Source: Thalassotalea sp.
GTDB taxonomy: Bacteria > Pseudomonadota > Gammaproteobacteria > Enterobacterales > Alteromonadaceae
Direction: 5' to 3'
Assembly: GCA_022448425.1 (NCBI GenBank)
Contig: JAKVCY010000201.1
Span: 1 to 50,588, forward strand
Length of the DNA: 50,588 bases
Numbering within the stretch: the first letter of the stretch is position 1; each line of letters begins with the position of its first letter. A program made the position numbers and the translations under genes. The notes beneath the pieces are model-generated. The model saw only the letters and a program-made list of their open reading frames with translations. It searched no databases and had not been told where the DNA came from. This document shows, one piece after another, positions 9,811 through 17,228 of the stretch.

Positions 9811-10311
9811 TTACTTTGTCGGTAAGTAAGACTTGAATGTCGACTTGAACCAATCATCCAACATGCGTTTTTCATAGCCTAATGATTGGTTGCTGTAGCG
9901 CGATCTGACATGACTTAAAAAATTCATATCTTTTAGCTCAACTTCTGCTGATTGCAGCATTTGTTTTTGACCGTCTAAAAGCTCGTATTCAAAATCGATA
10001 CTTGGAATAAAGATCTGTCTTACAATACGAATAGGCTGAGTGCGACCAAACTCTACATTACCAGCCAAATCAAGATCAGTGACTTTCAGTACTAATTCAT
10101 AGTCAGCAGGCAACTGCTCTGCCAACTCACTGAAGTGCTCTTCTAGTGATGTAAGTGTGCGCTCTCGGAATCGTTTTTTCGATTCATTAGCTGGTTTTAC
10201 ATCTCTAAATTTCTCTGGCTCTTGCCAGTCAACGCTGACAGTACCTGCTTGAGTTAGTGCAGGTAAACATAAGGTTGCGGCAAGTAAACCGCCTAATAAT
10301 CTTAATTTCAT
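9811..10311 (-). CDS. DUF3016 domain protein, exported (paralogue 3)
   Basis: 166 residues with a Sec signal peptide (cleavage about TQA-GT at residue 22), so periplasmic. The DUF3016 pattern VDWQEPEKFRDVKPANE, then LVLKVTDLDLAG, then YEKRMLDDWFK is clear. The function of the family is unknown. It lies 25 nt after the next paralogue and has its own GGAG ribosome site. It ends at the shared terminator at 9753. Confidence 0.85.
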   Translation of the reverse strand: MKLRLLGGLLAATLCLPALTQAGTVSVDWQEPEKFRDVKPANESKKRFRERTLTSLEEHFSELAEQLPADYELVLKVTDLDLAGNVEFGRTQPIRIVRQIFIPSIDFEYELLDGQKQMLQSAEVELKDMNFLSHVRSRYSNQSLGYEKRMLDDWFKSTFKSYLPTK

Positions 10312-10336
10312 CTCGAAACTCCAATTGCCAGTACAA

Positions 10337-10852
10337 CTACTTTTCAGTGTTACTTTCTTTCAGATTAGCCAATAACTCTTTATTAAACCAGTGGCTAAGT
10401 AAATTCTTCTCATATGGAAACGCCCGATGGCCTAGTTGGCTATTGGTATTCATCATAAACGCCTTACCTTTAGCCTTAGTCTCTCGCTTATCCACAACTT
10501 GCCCTTTGTCATCCGTAAGTGTGTAACTAAACGACATATTCGGATAAAACGTGCCTTTTATCACTCGAATTTCTTGGCCATTTATGAACGTTATTCTACC
10601 TGCGAGATCGACATTGTCGACATCCATCGTGAGTTTGTATCCATGAGGTAACTGTTCAGCAAGTTTGTTGAGGTGATTGCTCATTTCCTTGAAAAAACGT
10701 TGTTGAAACTTACTTTTTGCCTCATTTGCCGCTCGGAGATCTCGATATTTTTCAACATTACTCCAGCTAACCTCTACATGCATTGACGCAGAGCTTGCAA
10801 AAGTGATTAGCAACGACGGTAAAATTAAGGATATCGCTAGTAGTCTCTTCAT
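10337..10852 (-). CDS. DUF3016 domain protein, exported (paralogue 2)
   Basis: 171 residues from the ATG at 10852, chosen over the frame's first ATG at 10897 because it gives a clean signal peptide (MKRLLAISLILPSLLITFAS) and has GAGGAA 8 nt upstream. It shares VEVSWSNVEKYRDLRAANEA, the VDLAG strand and the C-terminal YEKNLLSHWF with its neighbours. It probably forms a two-gene unit with 9811-10311, separated by a terminator from the upstream pair. Confidence 0.85.
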   Translation of the reverse strand: MKRLLAISLILPSLLITFASSASMHVEVSWSNVEKYRDLRAANEAKSKFQQRFFKEMSNHLNKLAEQLPHGYKLTMDVDNVDLAGRITFINGQEIRVIKGTFYPNMSFSYTLTDDKGQVVDKRETKAKGKAFMMNTNSQLGHRAFPYEKNLLSHWFNKELLANLKESNTEK

Positions 10853-10941
10853 AAGATCTATTCCTCGCCAGCGTGTTATCAACGGTAAATATTTCATTTT
10901 ATATTCATAACCTGAATTAACTACAAATTATGACCATAAAA

Positions 10942-10964
10942 AAAGCTGCAAGTTCGGCAGCTTT
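10942..10964 (-). terminator. Rho-independent terminator between DUF3016 genes
   Basis: Arms AAAGCTGC and GCAGCTTT around a 7-nt loop, followed on the minus strand by seven Ts. It lies just after the stop of the gene at 11000 and splits the four-gene block into two transcripts. Confidence 0.75.
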
Positions 10965-10999
10965 CTTAAAAAAGATATTACAAAATGTAAAGCAGTGAA

Positions 11000-11563
11000 C
11001 TATGACCAATCTCTTGGTAAAAACGTGAAATCGAACCATTCTTCAAGCATTTGTTGCTCATAATTCAAAAACGTCTGTTCTAACCCTTGTGATTCGTCCA
11101 AAAAATCGACCTTTTTGAGAAGCGTGCCACCAGCTTTGACAATACTTTCTGAGATTAATTGCTCACCGTCGAAGTTTTGCGAAACCAGTTTATAATTAAA
11201 TTTGATTTTCGGGTATTCTTCACTAGTAATTTCACGACGCTTTTCGCCTTCATTTTCGATTACCACGCCTGCAAGGTCTAAGTCGTAAACTTTTACTCTA
11301 AGTACTTGTTCATCAGGTAAGCCTGAAGCTAATGACGAAAGCTTGTCTTGAAGTGTCTCAAACACTTTGCGCTGAAATTCGTCTTGAGACGTCGCAGAAT
11401 AGGCAATATCTTGATACTTTTCGCTATTAAGCCACTCAATTTCAACCTTTGCAGCTTGAATTGGCATTGTGAAAAAACTTGAAAGCACAATCAAAGCAAA
11501 AAGCGGTTTAGTAAAAAAAGGAAAGGCGCCTAACGCCTTACTCATAAATGTTTTCATAATCAT
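11000..11563 (-). CDS. DUF3016 domain protein, exported (paralogue 1)
   Basis: 187 residues with a long N-terminal signal peptide (cleavage about IQA-AK at residue 38). It keeps the DUF3016 pattern VEIEWLNSEKYQDI, VKVYDLDLAG and the C-terminal YEQQMLEEWF, but diverges from the other two copies in the middle. It starts 9 nt after the DUF4136 lipoprotein gene, so the two are co-transcribed. It may start at the second ATG (11557). Confidence 0.85.
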   Translation of the reverse strand: MIMKTFMSKALGAFPFFTKPLFALIVLSSFFTMPIQAAKVEIEWLNSEKYQDIAYSATSQDEFQRKVFETLQDKLSSLASGLPDEQVLRVKVYDLDLAGVVIENEGEKRREITSEEYPKIKFNYKLVSQNFDGEQLISESIVKAGGTLLKKVDFLDESQGLEQTFLNYEQQMLEEWFDFTFLPRDWS

Positions 11564-11572
11564 TGTCTTTGT

Positions 11573-12148
11573 CTATCTATTTGACGCAATGTATTGGGAT
11601 AGCACGCTGTCTACTATTCTAGATGCACGTTGTTCCCGTTGCACAGGGCTTAGCTCTTCATGTACAAAGCCTTGCACCGCACCACGCCAAATTCGTTGAT
11701 GGCTTTCTATATCTTGAATATAGATAAGAAAGCTTCCTTTTTCCAAATCCTCAAGCACTGTTAAGCCAGGCGAAACACCAAACTGTTCATTGATCGTTTC
11801 ATCGCTAAAATCCGCTTCCAACGCGAGTGCAAAGCCAACAACAAAGTCGCTGGCTTGAGCGCCAGAAGATAAGTGATAACCGGCATCGTTCAAGCGTTTT
11901 ACTATTGCTCGCTCATACACTTCGTATACTTTCTCCAGCTCCTCTGTTCTGAGCTTTGCTGAATACAAATAAACTGGAGAAACAGTGAACTTGCTACCTT
12001 GTTCATACTGCTTTTCAATATCAGTAACGCTTGAGCTAGCCAACTGTTCTCTTTTAAGAGCGCTGTAGTCAGCTTCCGAATTTACTTGTACACAGCCTAT
12101 TAAGGTCATTACTAAACAAGATGCGATTACACGAGTTATTACTTTCAT
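11573..12148 (-). CDS. DUF4136-type lipoprotein
   Basis: 191 residues with a type II signal peptide and lipobox LIGC (Cys 19), so membrane-anchored in the periplasm. The rest (YERAIVKRLNDAGYHLSS, ASDFVVGF, then WRGAVQGFV) fits the DUF4136 fold, a family of small envelope lipoproteins of unknown role. First gene of the unit with DUF3016 paralogue 1. A joint envelope function is only inferred. Confidence 0.75.
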   Translation of the reverse strand: MKVITRVIASCLVMTLIGCVQVNSEADYSALKREQLASSSVTDIEKQYEQGSKFTVSPVYLYSAKLRTEELEKVYEVYERAIVKRLNDAGYHLSSGAQASDFVVGFALALEADFSDETINEQFGVSPGLTVLEDLEKGSFLIYIQDIESHQRIWRGAVQGFVHEELSPVQREQRASRIVDSVLSQYIASNR

Positions 12149-12400
12149 TATTGATACCGATTGCGATGAATTTCACTCAGTATAGACTGTTAATTGTACC
12201 GACATGTTCCGTATAATTCACGTAAATATCGGAAATTACTGCTCAAAATATAGTAAAAAAGCCTATAGACAGAATATTATTTAAGCAATCTAGATTACAC
12301 TCAGATAAATTTTGCAGTAGGAGAAACTAGTTATCACAGTAATTTTACGATAACGTTAAAACACTAAATACGTTATTTTTTCACCAGTTTGGAGAATTAT

Positions 12401-12979
12401 ATGTGCGGTAGAATCAATGTCATCGATGATCCTCTTTGCCAGCTTGTGAGCGACGTATTGGGTATCAACTTTGCTACTGAATCCAATCCAGATCTCTGCC
12501 CATCCCAAAAGGTTGCCACTATCATCCAGCCGGGCCACTTTCAGCAGTTAAACGCTGACTGGGGACTAAATACACACTGGCAATCTTCTTTATTGATTAA
12601 TGCTAGAGCGGAACAAGTCGCCAGCAAACCCACTTTTAAGGATGCATTTGTCCATAGTCGATGCTTAGTCCCCTGCAGTGGGTGGTACGAATGGAAATCA
12701 ATCACGACTGATAACAAAGCACAAAAACAAAAATATTTGTATAGTCATAGCGACAATGAACCTTTCTATATGGCCGGTATTTTGTTTAACCCTGAATCTC
12801 CTCAGCTTGTCACGTTAACAACTCAGGCAAGAGATCATTGCAACGACTATCATCACCGAATGCCAGTGCTCATTCCAAAAGAAGAAATCAGCGCATGGTT
12901 TGATACGCCATCGCATCAATTAGACGAACTGATGCACAACGGTACTACAACAACAATAAAAATCACTAAGGTAGCTTGA
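12401..12979 (+). CDS. SRAP domain protein (YedK/HMCES family), abasic-site DNA-protein crosslinker
   Basis: 192 residues. MCGR at the start puts the catalytic Cys at position 2, which after Met removal forms a thiazolidine link with abasic sites in single-stranded DNA. Other family marks are INARAE, SRCLVPCSGWYEW and the HHRMPV histidine. The frame is open to 12389, but the ATG at 12401 has GGAG 6 nt upstream and is required for Cys2. It is alone on its strand, with 250 nt of divergent control region before it. Confidence 0.93.
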   Translation: MCGRINVIDDPLCQLVSDVLGINFATESNPDLCPSQKVATIIQPGHFQQLNADWGLNTHWQSSLLINARAEQVASKPTFKDAFVHSRCLVPCSGWYEWKSITTDNKAQKQKYLYSHSDNEPFYMAGILFNPESPQLVTLTTQARDHCNDYHHRMPVLIPKEEISAWFDTPSHQLDELMHNGTTTTIKITKVA

Positions 12980-13084
12980 TAACTGCTTTTCACCAGATAT
13001 TCAGTCGCGATGCTTACTTAATCCTCCCCAACACATTAAAGACTGTTTATCAGCAACAAATTATCGATAAACGGCAATTTTTTA

Positions 13085-13112
13085 TTGAGAAAAGTCAATT
13101 CTTTGTTATATT
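13085..13112 (+). promoter_or_regulatory. Candidate sigma70 promoter of the DUF2975/Xre pair
   Basis: TTGAGA at 13085-13090 and TATATT at 13107-13112, spaced by 16 nt, 44 nt before the DUF2975 start codon. Picked by eye only. Confidence 0.4.
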
Positions 13113-13156
13113 GTGTAGTAATTGACGTCCCGATAGTCCCTATTGAATTGTAACGA

Positions 13157-13717
13157 ATGGATAAAATAATCAAAATTAGCAAACTAGCTAAATTACTTGT
13201 CTTGGCTGCTGGCACTATTCAAGCGTCAATATTTCTTTATTTTGCATTCGTGAACGCTAGCTCGACACTCACTAAACAAAGTTTCGGTGATAATAGTGTT
13301 AATTTATCTGCCATCCATGAGAAGTGGCTGAGCTATGCACAATTATTAGAGAACGCAGGTATCAATAGCTTTTGGATACTGGGTAGCTTCGATTTTGTAG
13401 TACAAATAGTCATTTTCATTTTTTTGTTTAAGCTTTTTAAGCTATATGAAAAGGGGATTATTTTTAGTACTCAAAACTGCAGGTACCTTCAATTTATTGG
13501 AACAACGATGCTAGCTTACGGTTTAGCGATGATCTTTCTTCCGTCTTTAACATCTGCATTCATTAACACTTTCTTCAGTTATCCCAAAATAGAAATCAAT
13601 TACTATTTGGGCAGCAACGAAATCAGTCAATTAATATGGAGCTCTGTCATACTCGTAATTTCATGGGTAATGAAAGAAGCCTGCTTAATGAAAGAAGAAC
13701 AAGGGTTGGTGATATAG
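13157..13717 (+). CDS. DUF2975 family membrane protein
   Basis: 186 residues with about four membrane segments (near residues 12-32, 73-95, 110-130 and 155-173) in the pattern of DUF2975 proteins. Its stop TAG overlaps the GTG start of a Cro/C1-type regulator by one base. This pairing is typical of the family and suggests a membrane protein that works with, or is controlled by, its small DNA-binding partner. No enzymatic motif is visible. Confidence 0.8.
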   Translation: MDKIIKISKLAKLLVLAAGTIQASIFLYFAFVNASSTLTKQSFGDNSVNLSAIHEKWLSYAQLLENAGINSFWILGSFDFVVQIVIFIFLFKLFKLYEKGIIFSTQNCRYLQFIGTTMLAYGLAMIFLPSLTSAFINTFFSYPKIEINYYLGSNEISQLIWSSVILVISWVMKEACLMKEEQGLVI

Positions 13718-13938
13718 TGTCGATCATTGTTAACCTCGATGTTGTACTTGCACAAAGGAAAATGAAACTCAAAGATCTTTCCGAAGAATTGGGTATCACA
13801 GTCTCTAATTTATCTGTGCTAAAAAGCGGAAAAGCGAAGGCAATTAGATTTACAACCTTAGACGCCCTTTGCGATGCGTTAGAATGCACACCTGGCGACA
13901 TCCTTCAATATCAACCATCTAAACATACCGAAAAATAA
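13717..13938 (+). CDS. Xre/YozG-type HTH transcriptional regulator
   Basis: 73 residues beginning at a GTG (13717) that overlaps the previous stop as TAGTG, typical of translational coupling. The HTH runs through KLKDLSEELGITVSNLSVLK, and RFTTLDALCDALECTPGDIL is the usual second half of small YozG-like regulators. The same frame is open upstream inside the DUF2975 gene, but that part is a shadow. Confidence 0.85.
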   Translation: MSIIVNLDVVLAQRKMKLKDLSEELGITVSNLSVLKSGKAKAIRFTTLDALCDALECTPGDILQYQPSKHTEK

Positions 13939-13963
13939 ACGACTCTCATAAGGACAAGATGAC

Positions 13964-14476
13964 ATGGAAAGTATTCTTTTTATCGTTGTGCTGTGCGGTA
14001 TTTCATTTGTTTTCACCCATTTTTTTCAAATAAAGGTCCGAAAGAAAAAGCTGTTTACTAATAAGGTCATATTGCCTACCGAACGCAATATCAATTTGCC
14101 GCTGCGCAACTTGTCGACTTTATACAAAAAAAAGCCACTTACCGAAGAAAAGGATAAGCGCTTAGTAGACAACGCAATCCTTCTTATACAGGCTAACTTC
14201 TCCGACCCGTACTTTAATGGCGAAGCGTTAGCAAGCAAACTGAACACGAGCCAACGAAATCTTCAAAGAAAGTTTAAAGCCGTGAAACAATCTTCTCCCA
14301 GTAAAATTATTAGAGAGTTGCGCCTAGAGTTTGCGGTGTCTCAACTGAACGAAGGAAAAACGATTAAATCTGTCGTATTTGATAGTGGCTTTTCTTCCCA
14401 GTCATACTTCAACAAATGCTTTAAAGCCCGTTTCGGGTGCACCCCCTCGGAATTTCTCAATGAACGAAATGGTTAA
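13964..14476 (+). CDS. Membrane-anchored AraC-type HTH protein
   Basis: 170 residues. Residues 3-22 form a hydrophobic N-terminal helix followed by basic residues (KVRKKK), then a short linker and a C-terminal AraC/XylS domain with both helices (GEALASKLNTSQRNLQRKF and VVFDSGFSSQSYFNKCFKAR). No ligand-binding domain is present. It starts 25 nt after the Xre gene and may belong to the same transcript. It is also the nearest regulator upstream of the RiPP-like operon, but a regulatory link is only a guess. Confidence 0.8.
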   Translation: MESILFIVVLCGISFVFTHFFQIKVRKKKLFTNKVILPTERNINLPLRNLSTLYKKKPLTEEKDKRLVDNAILLIQANFSDPYFNGEALASKLNTSQRNLQRKFKAVKQSSPSKIIRELRLEFAVSQLNEGKTIKSVVFDSGFSSQSYFNKCFKARFGCTPSEFLNERNG

Positions 14477-14956
14477 CACTGAGTTAGTAATACTCTTTCC
14501 TAATCAATAGACTTATCACTCACATTTTAATAGCGAATAAGCAATAAAATTGCGAGCTTAATGAGCGGAATGCTCTGATTTTAAAAGAACGTTCTACGCC
14601 ACTTTGTGATTTCTTTCACGAAGCTGAGCTTATGTTGTGTCGTGATCAAAGGTGAATGATCGATAACCTCAAATTAAGGTACCTTTTCTTCTGTCTCACG
14701 AGTCATTAAAAGGCATTTATTTCCGACTAAGTTTAAGGCTAAAAGATAAATCCCCCCATTAAAAGCAAGCTTTATTGAAATTACTTAACACTATAAAGAC
14801 ATAGAGTAGCAATTCGTCGACAGACGTTATTTTTAAATGGCTTGTCGCGTATTTACTATTTTTCATTAGCTTCTCGAATGCCAACATAACTTCCATCGGA
14901 GCATCCTGGTTTCGATATATTTTTTAATAATTTAATTTTTAAAAGGAAGAGTCATC
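14477..14956 (+). other. 480-nt leader/intergenic region before the RiPP-like operon
   Basis: No coding frame of note. It contains a perfect 10-bp palindrome AGAACGTTCT at 14586-14595, a possible operator, and a very AT-rich stretch at 14921-14945 before the ribosome site AAGGAAGAG. No clear sigma70 promoter could be chosen by eye. The length suggests a regulated promoter or long 5' leader for the precursor gene. Confidence 0.45.
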
Positions 14957-15103
14957 ATGGCTATCGAAAATAATAAAGAAATTCAATTAGACACTTACTC
15001 AGTAGAAGAGCTTGAAGCTCGCTTCGAAATGGAAGCGATTGTAGACGACGGCGGCGCAGATGCAGATACTGACGGCAGCTGTGAATGTAAAATTACTTGG
15101 TAA
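14957..15103 (+). CDS. Putative RiPP precursor peptide, 48 residues
   Basis: A short gene with a strong AGGAAG ribosome site 7 nt before the ATG. The leader-like part (residues 1-31) is acidic and helical, with YSVEELEARFEMEAI. It ends in DDGG (residues 30-33), a double-glycine-like cleavage site. The tail, residues 34-48, is ADADTDGSCECKITW with a Cys-x-Cys (42, 44) and a terminal Trp. This is the layout of a ribosomally made, modified peptide. Directly downstream come an M50 protease and three more genes on the same strand. Not an obvious member of any family I know; modification type and product are unknown. Confidence 0.7.
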   Translation: MAIENNKEIQLDTYSVEELEARFEMEAIVDDGGADADTDGSCECKITW

Positions 15104-15114
15104 TTTGCAATCGT

Positions 15115-15138
15115 AGAGAGGCGTTATAGCGTCTCTCT
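15115..15138 (+). promoter_or_regulatory. Stem-loop between precursor and protease genes
   Basis: A 9-bp stem (AGAGAGGCG with CGTCTCTCT, one G-U pair) with a 6-nt loop, 12 nt after the precursor stop. It lacks a T-run, so it is more likely an RNA-stabilising or partial-attenuation hairpin than a full terminator. That would allow more precursor than processing enzyme, as in many peptide operons. Confidence 0.6.
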
Positions 15139-15166
15139 TCACTCGCTACCCGTAAGGTAAAATCTC

Positions 15167-16393
15167 ATGTATGTAGTACTGAACTCTTCGATACAAATTA
15201 GCGAATTTGAGCGTCCCCAGCCGGAGTCAACATCCGAAGCGACGAAATTTCTTATTCAATGCGGAGATTTAAATTACGTTGTATCAACACCTGTCAAAAT
15301 ACTTGTAGAAACGCTGTTAACCTCACAGAAGCTGAACATTCCTTTAGATAAAAGCTATCAAAGATTTAGCCAAAATAAAGCTTCACCAGAAGAGATTATG
15401 GCCCTAGCCAATAAACATATTCCCTCAACGTTGTTTTCTGGAGCTGAGGTTCCTGCGAGGAAAACACCATTTATTCTCAGTATAAATCTATTGCCTGAGA
15501 GAATTCTGAGCTATGCAGCACTGCCTCTTGCCTTACTGTTTAACAAATGGCTCGCGTTTGGTCTTGTATCGGTATTCATCGCAATTCATATCTGGCTTTT
15601 CCCAGCAATTTCTCAATCAGCGATAACTGGAATACCTACCGGCGACATACCAATATTTATAGCCTCAATGCTACTTAGCTACTTTATTCATGAATTGGGA
15701 CATATATCGGCTTGCAGGCGTTTCAATTGTCCACATGGAGATATAGGCGTTGGAATTTACTTCATTTTCCCAGTGTTTTTTGCCGATGTTTCTAAAGCCT
15801 GGAGGCTCAACAGAATTGAACGCGCAACAGTAGACCTCGGCGGATTATATTTCCAAGCAATTCTACTTATCGCAATCGACTATTATGCATTCGCTAACCA
15901 AAGCAGCCTAGCTTACCTTCTATCGTGGACTATCACGTTCACAATGCTTCACACGCTAAATCCATTCTTTAAATTTGATGGCTATTGGTTACTCAGTGAT
16001 TTGAGCGGGATTACTAACTTACATGAAAAAATGGCCAAAGCACTTCAAGCGGTTAAAAATAAATTGCTACACCAAACACCAATCGATATTCAAAACAACA
16101 AAACGTTATTACTGCTCATTCCCTATAGCTTATTAACCATAGCTTTCTTCTTGTATGTAGCGTCCTTCTTGCTTAAAAAACTGATTCAAACAACGGCTGA
16201 AATAGCGTCAATGTTGAAAGAGCTTCCCGTGAGTGGTTTTCTTAGCGCAGCTGAATACATTTTTTATCAAGGAGAGATATGGGTCTTCATAAAAGGAGTA
16301 GTTTGGATCGCATTGATTTTCACGTTATTGGTTTTCTATACAAAACGAATAGCTACCCTAATTTACCCAAAGGCTCAAGCGACAGGAAAATAA
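15167..16393 (+). CDS. M50-family membrane zinc protease with N-terminal RRE/PqqD-like region
   Basis: 408 residues. Residues 1-95 are soluble; residues 27-80 (KFLIQCGDLNYVVSTPVKIL and after) look like the small winged fold (PqqD/RRE) that binds RiPP leader peptides, but this is a by-eye judgement. From about residue 105 there are six or more membrane segments with the site-2-protease motifs HELGH (175-179) and NPFFKFDGYW (265-274, third ligand Asp271). This LNP...DGYW form is seen in peptide-associated M50 proteins such as YydH. Expected role: cutting the leader off the modified precursor within the membrane. Start supported by AAGG 9 nt upstream. Confidence 0.82.
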   Translation: MYVVLNSSIQISEFERPQPESTSEATKFLIQCGDLNYVVSTPVKILVETLLTSQKLNIPLDKSYQRFSQNKASPEEIMALANKHIPSTLFSGAEVPARKTPFILSINLLPERILSYAALPLALLFNKWLAFGLVSVFIAIHIWLFPAISQSAITGIPTGDIPIFIASMLLSYFIHELGHISACRRFNCPHGDIGVGIYFIFPVFFADVSKAWRLNRIERATVDLGGLYFQAILLIAIDYYAFANQSSLAYLLSWTITFTMLHTLNPFFKFDGYWLLSDLSGITNLHEKMAKALQAVKNKLLHQTPIDIQNNKTLLLLIPYSLLTIAFFLYVASFLLKKLIQTTAEIASMLKELPVSGFLSAAEYIFYQGEIWVFIKGVVWIALIFTLLVFYTKRIATLIYPKAQATGK

Positions 16394-16397
16394 CGCA

Positions 16398-17228
16398 ATG
16401 AACTTTCTATCCAAACTTAAACAAAATAGACATGAAGCCAAACTGCTTGAATCTCAGAAACCTTACCTTGAACAGTTTTTTGTAGAAGCCAATTTAATTC
16501 CGACTCAAGCAGTACTCAAGTTATTGAGCAGCACAAAAAATTACGACAGAACAGAAACTGGTATTCAGCAACCATCGACTCTTCTAGATCTACCGTCGGA
16601 TAAAAAAGGCCTGGTTCTTGTTTCGCCTTTTAGCCTTAATTTAATTACTTTCATTGAACAACTATATAGTGATCCCAGTATTTGTATTCATTTTATAAAT
16701 GAAGGAATTGAGCAAATACCTTTTTTGCAACAGATTTGCAGACTTAAACGAGTATTTTCAATCTCCCACAAAGAAGCACTCAATCTTAGACAGGGCAATT
16801 CTAAGCAGTCACTTATGTTTATTTGTGTCCCTGAATTCCACCCAAAAAGCTTAAAGAGTGAATATAGAGTTATGATAAATGAACACCTGTGTAAGTTCTC
16901 ATCATTTCCTTGGCTACTTAAGCACAAGCAGCAACTGCCCATTTACTATTTGGCTGATGATCAAAAGCTATCTTCGGCAAACCAGCCAACGACAACCTTT
17001 GAAAGTATGGCTTCCTACATTCAATCGTATCCAAGTCATATTTTCAGCTGGATCAGGCTGCATACGCACAGAGTAGAAGAGTTATCAAAATTATTTGTAT
17101 CGCAAGCGAATCAACTTGAAGCACTCATTCGATATATACGACCACACCTTACGACCTTGGACTTGCAGCAGAGCCTAGACGCACTAGGCAAAAATAAATT
17201 GGCACTTCTATCGGAGAATTTGAGCTAA
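16398..17228 (+). CDS. Unknown protein, probable inactive paralogue of the adjacent acyltransferase-like protein
   Basis: 276 residues, no signal or membrane helix. By eye, GLVLVSPFSLNLITFIEQLY and the following IHFINEG align with GPVIFVTPHYGPFTIGCLKA and NAFYDSP in the next gene. LMFICVPEFH aligns with VTMMPDVFDL. The catalytic His of that alignment is Phe78 here, so this copy should be inactive. It may be a partner subunit or peptide-binding scaffold. It lies 4 nt after the protease gene, and its stop overlaps the next start (TAATG). No family is recognised directly. Confidence 0.65.
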   Translation: MNFLSKLKQNRHEAKLLESQKPYLEQFFVEANLIPTQAVLKLLSSTKNYDRTETGIQQPSTLLDLPSDKKGLVLVSPFSLNLITFIEQLYSDPSICIHFINEGIEQIPFLQQICRLKRVFSISHKEALNLRQGNSKQSLMFICVPEFHPKSLKSEYRVMINEHLCKFSSFPWLLKHKQQLPIYYLADDQKLSSANQPTTTFESMASYIQSYPSHIFSWIRLHTHRVEELSKLFVSQANQLEALIRYIRPHLTTLDLQQSLDALGKNKLALLSENLS

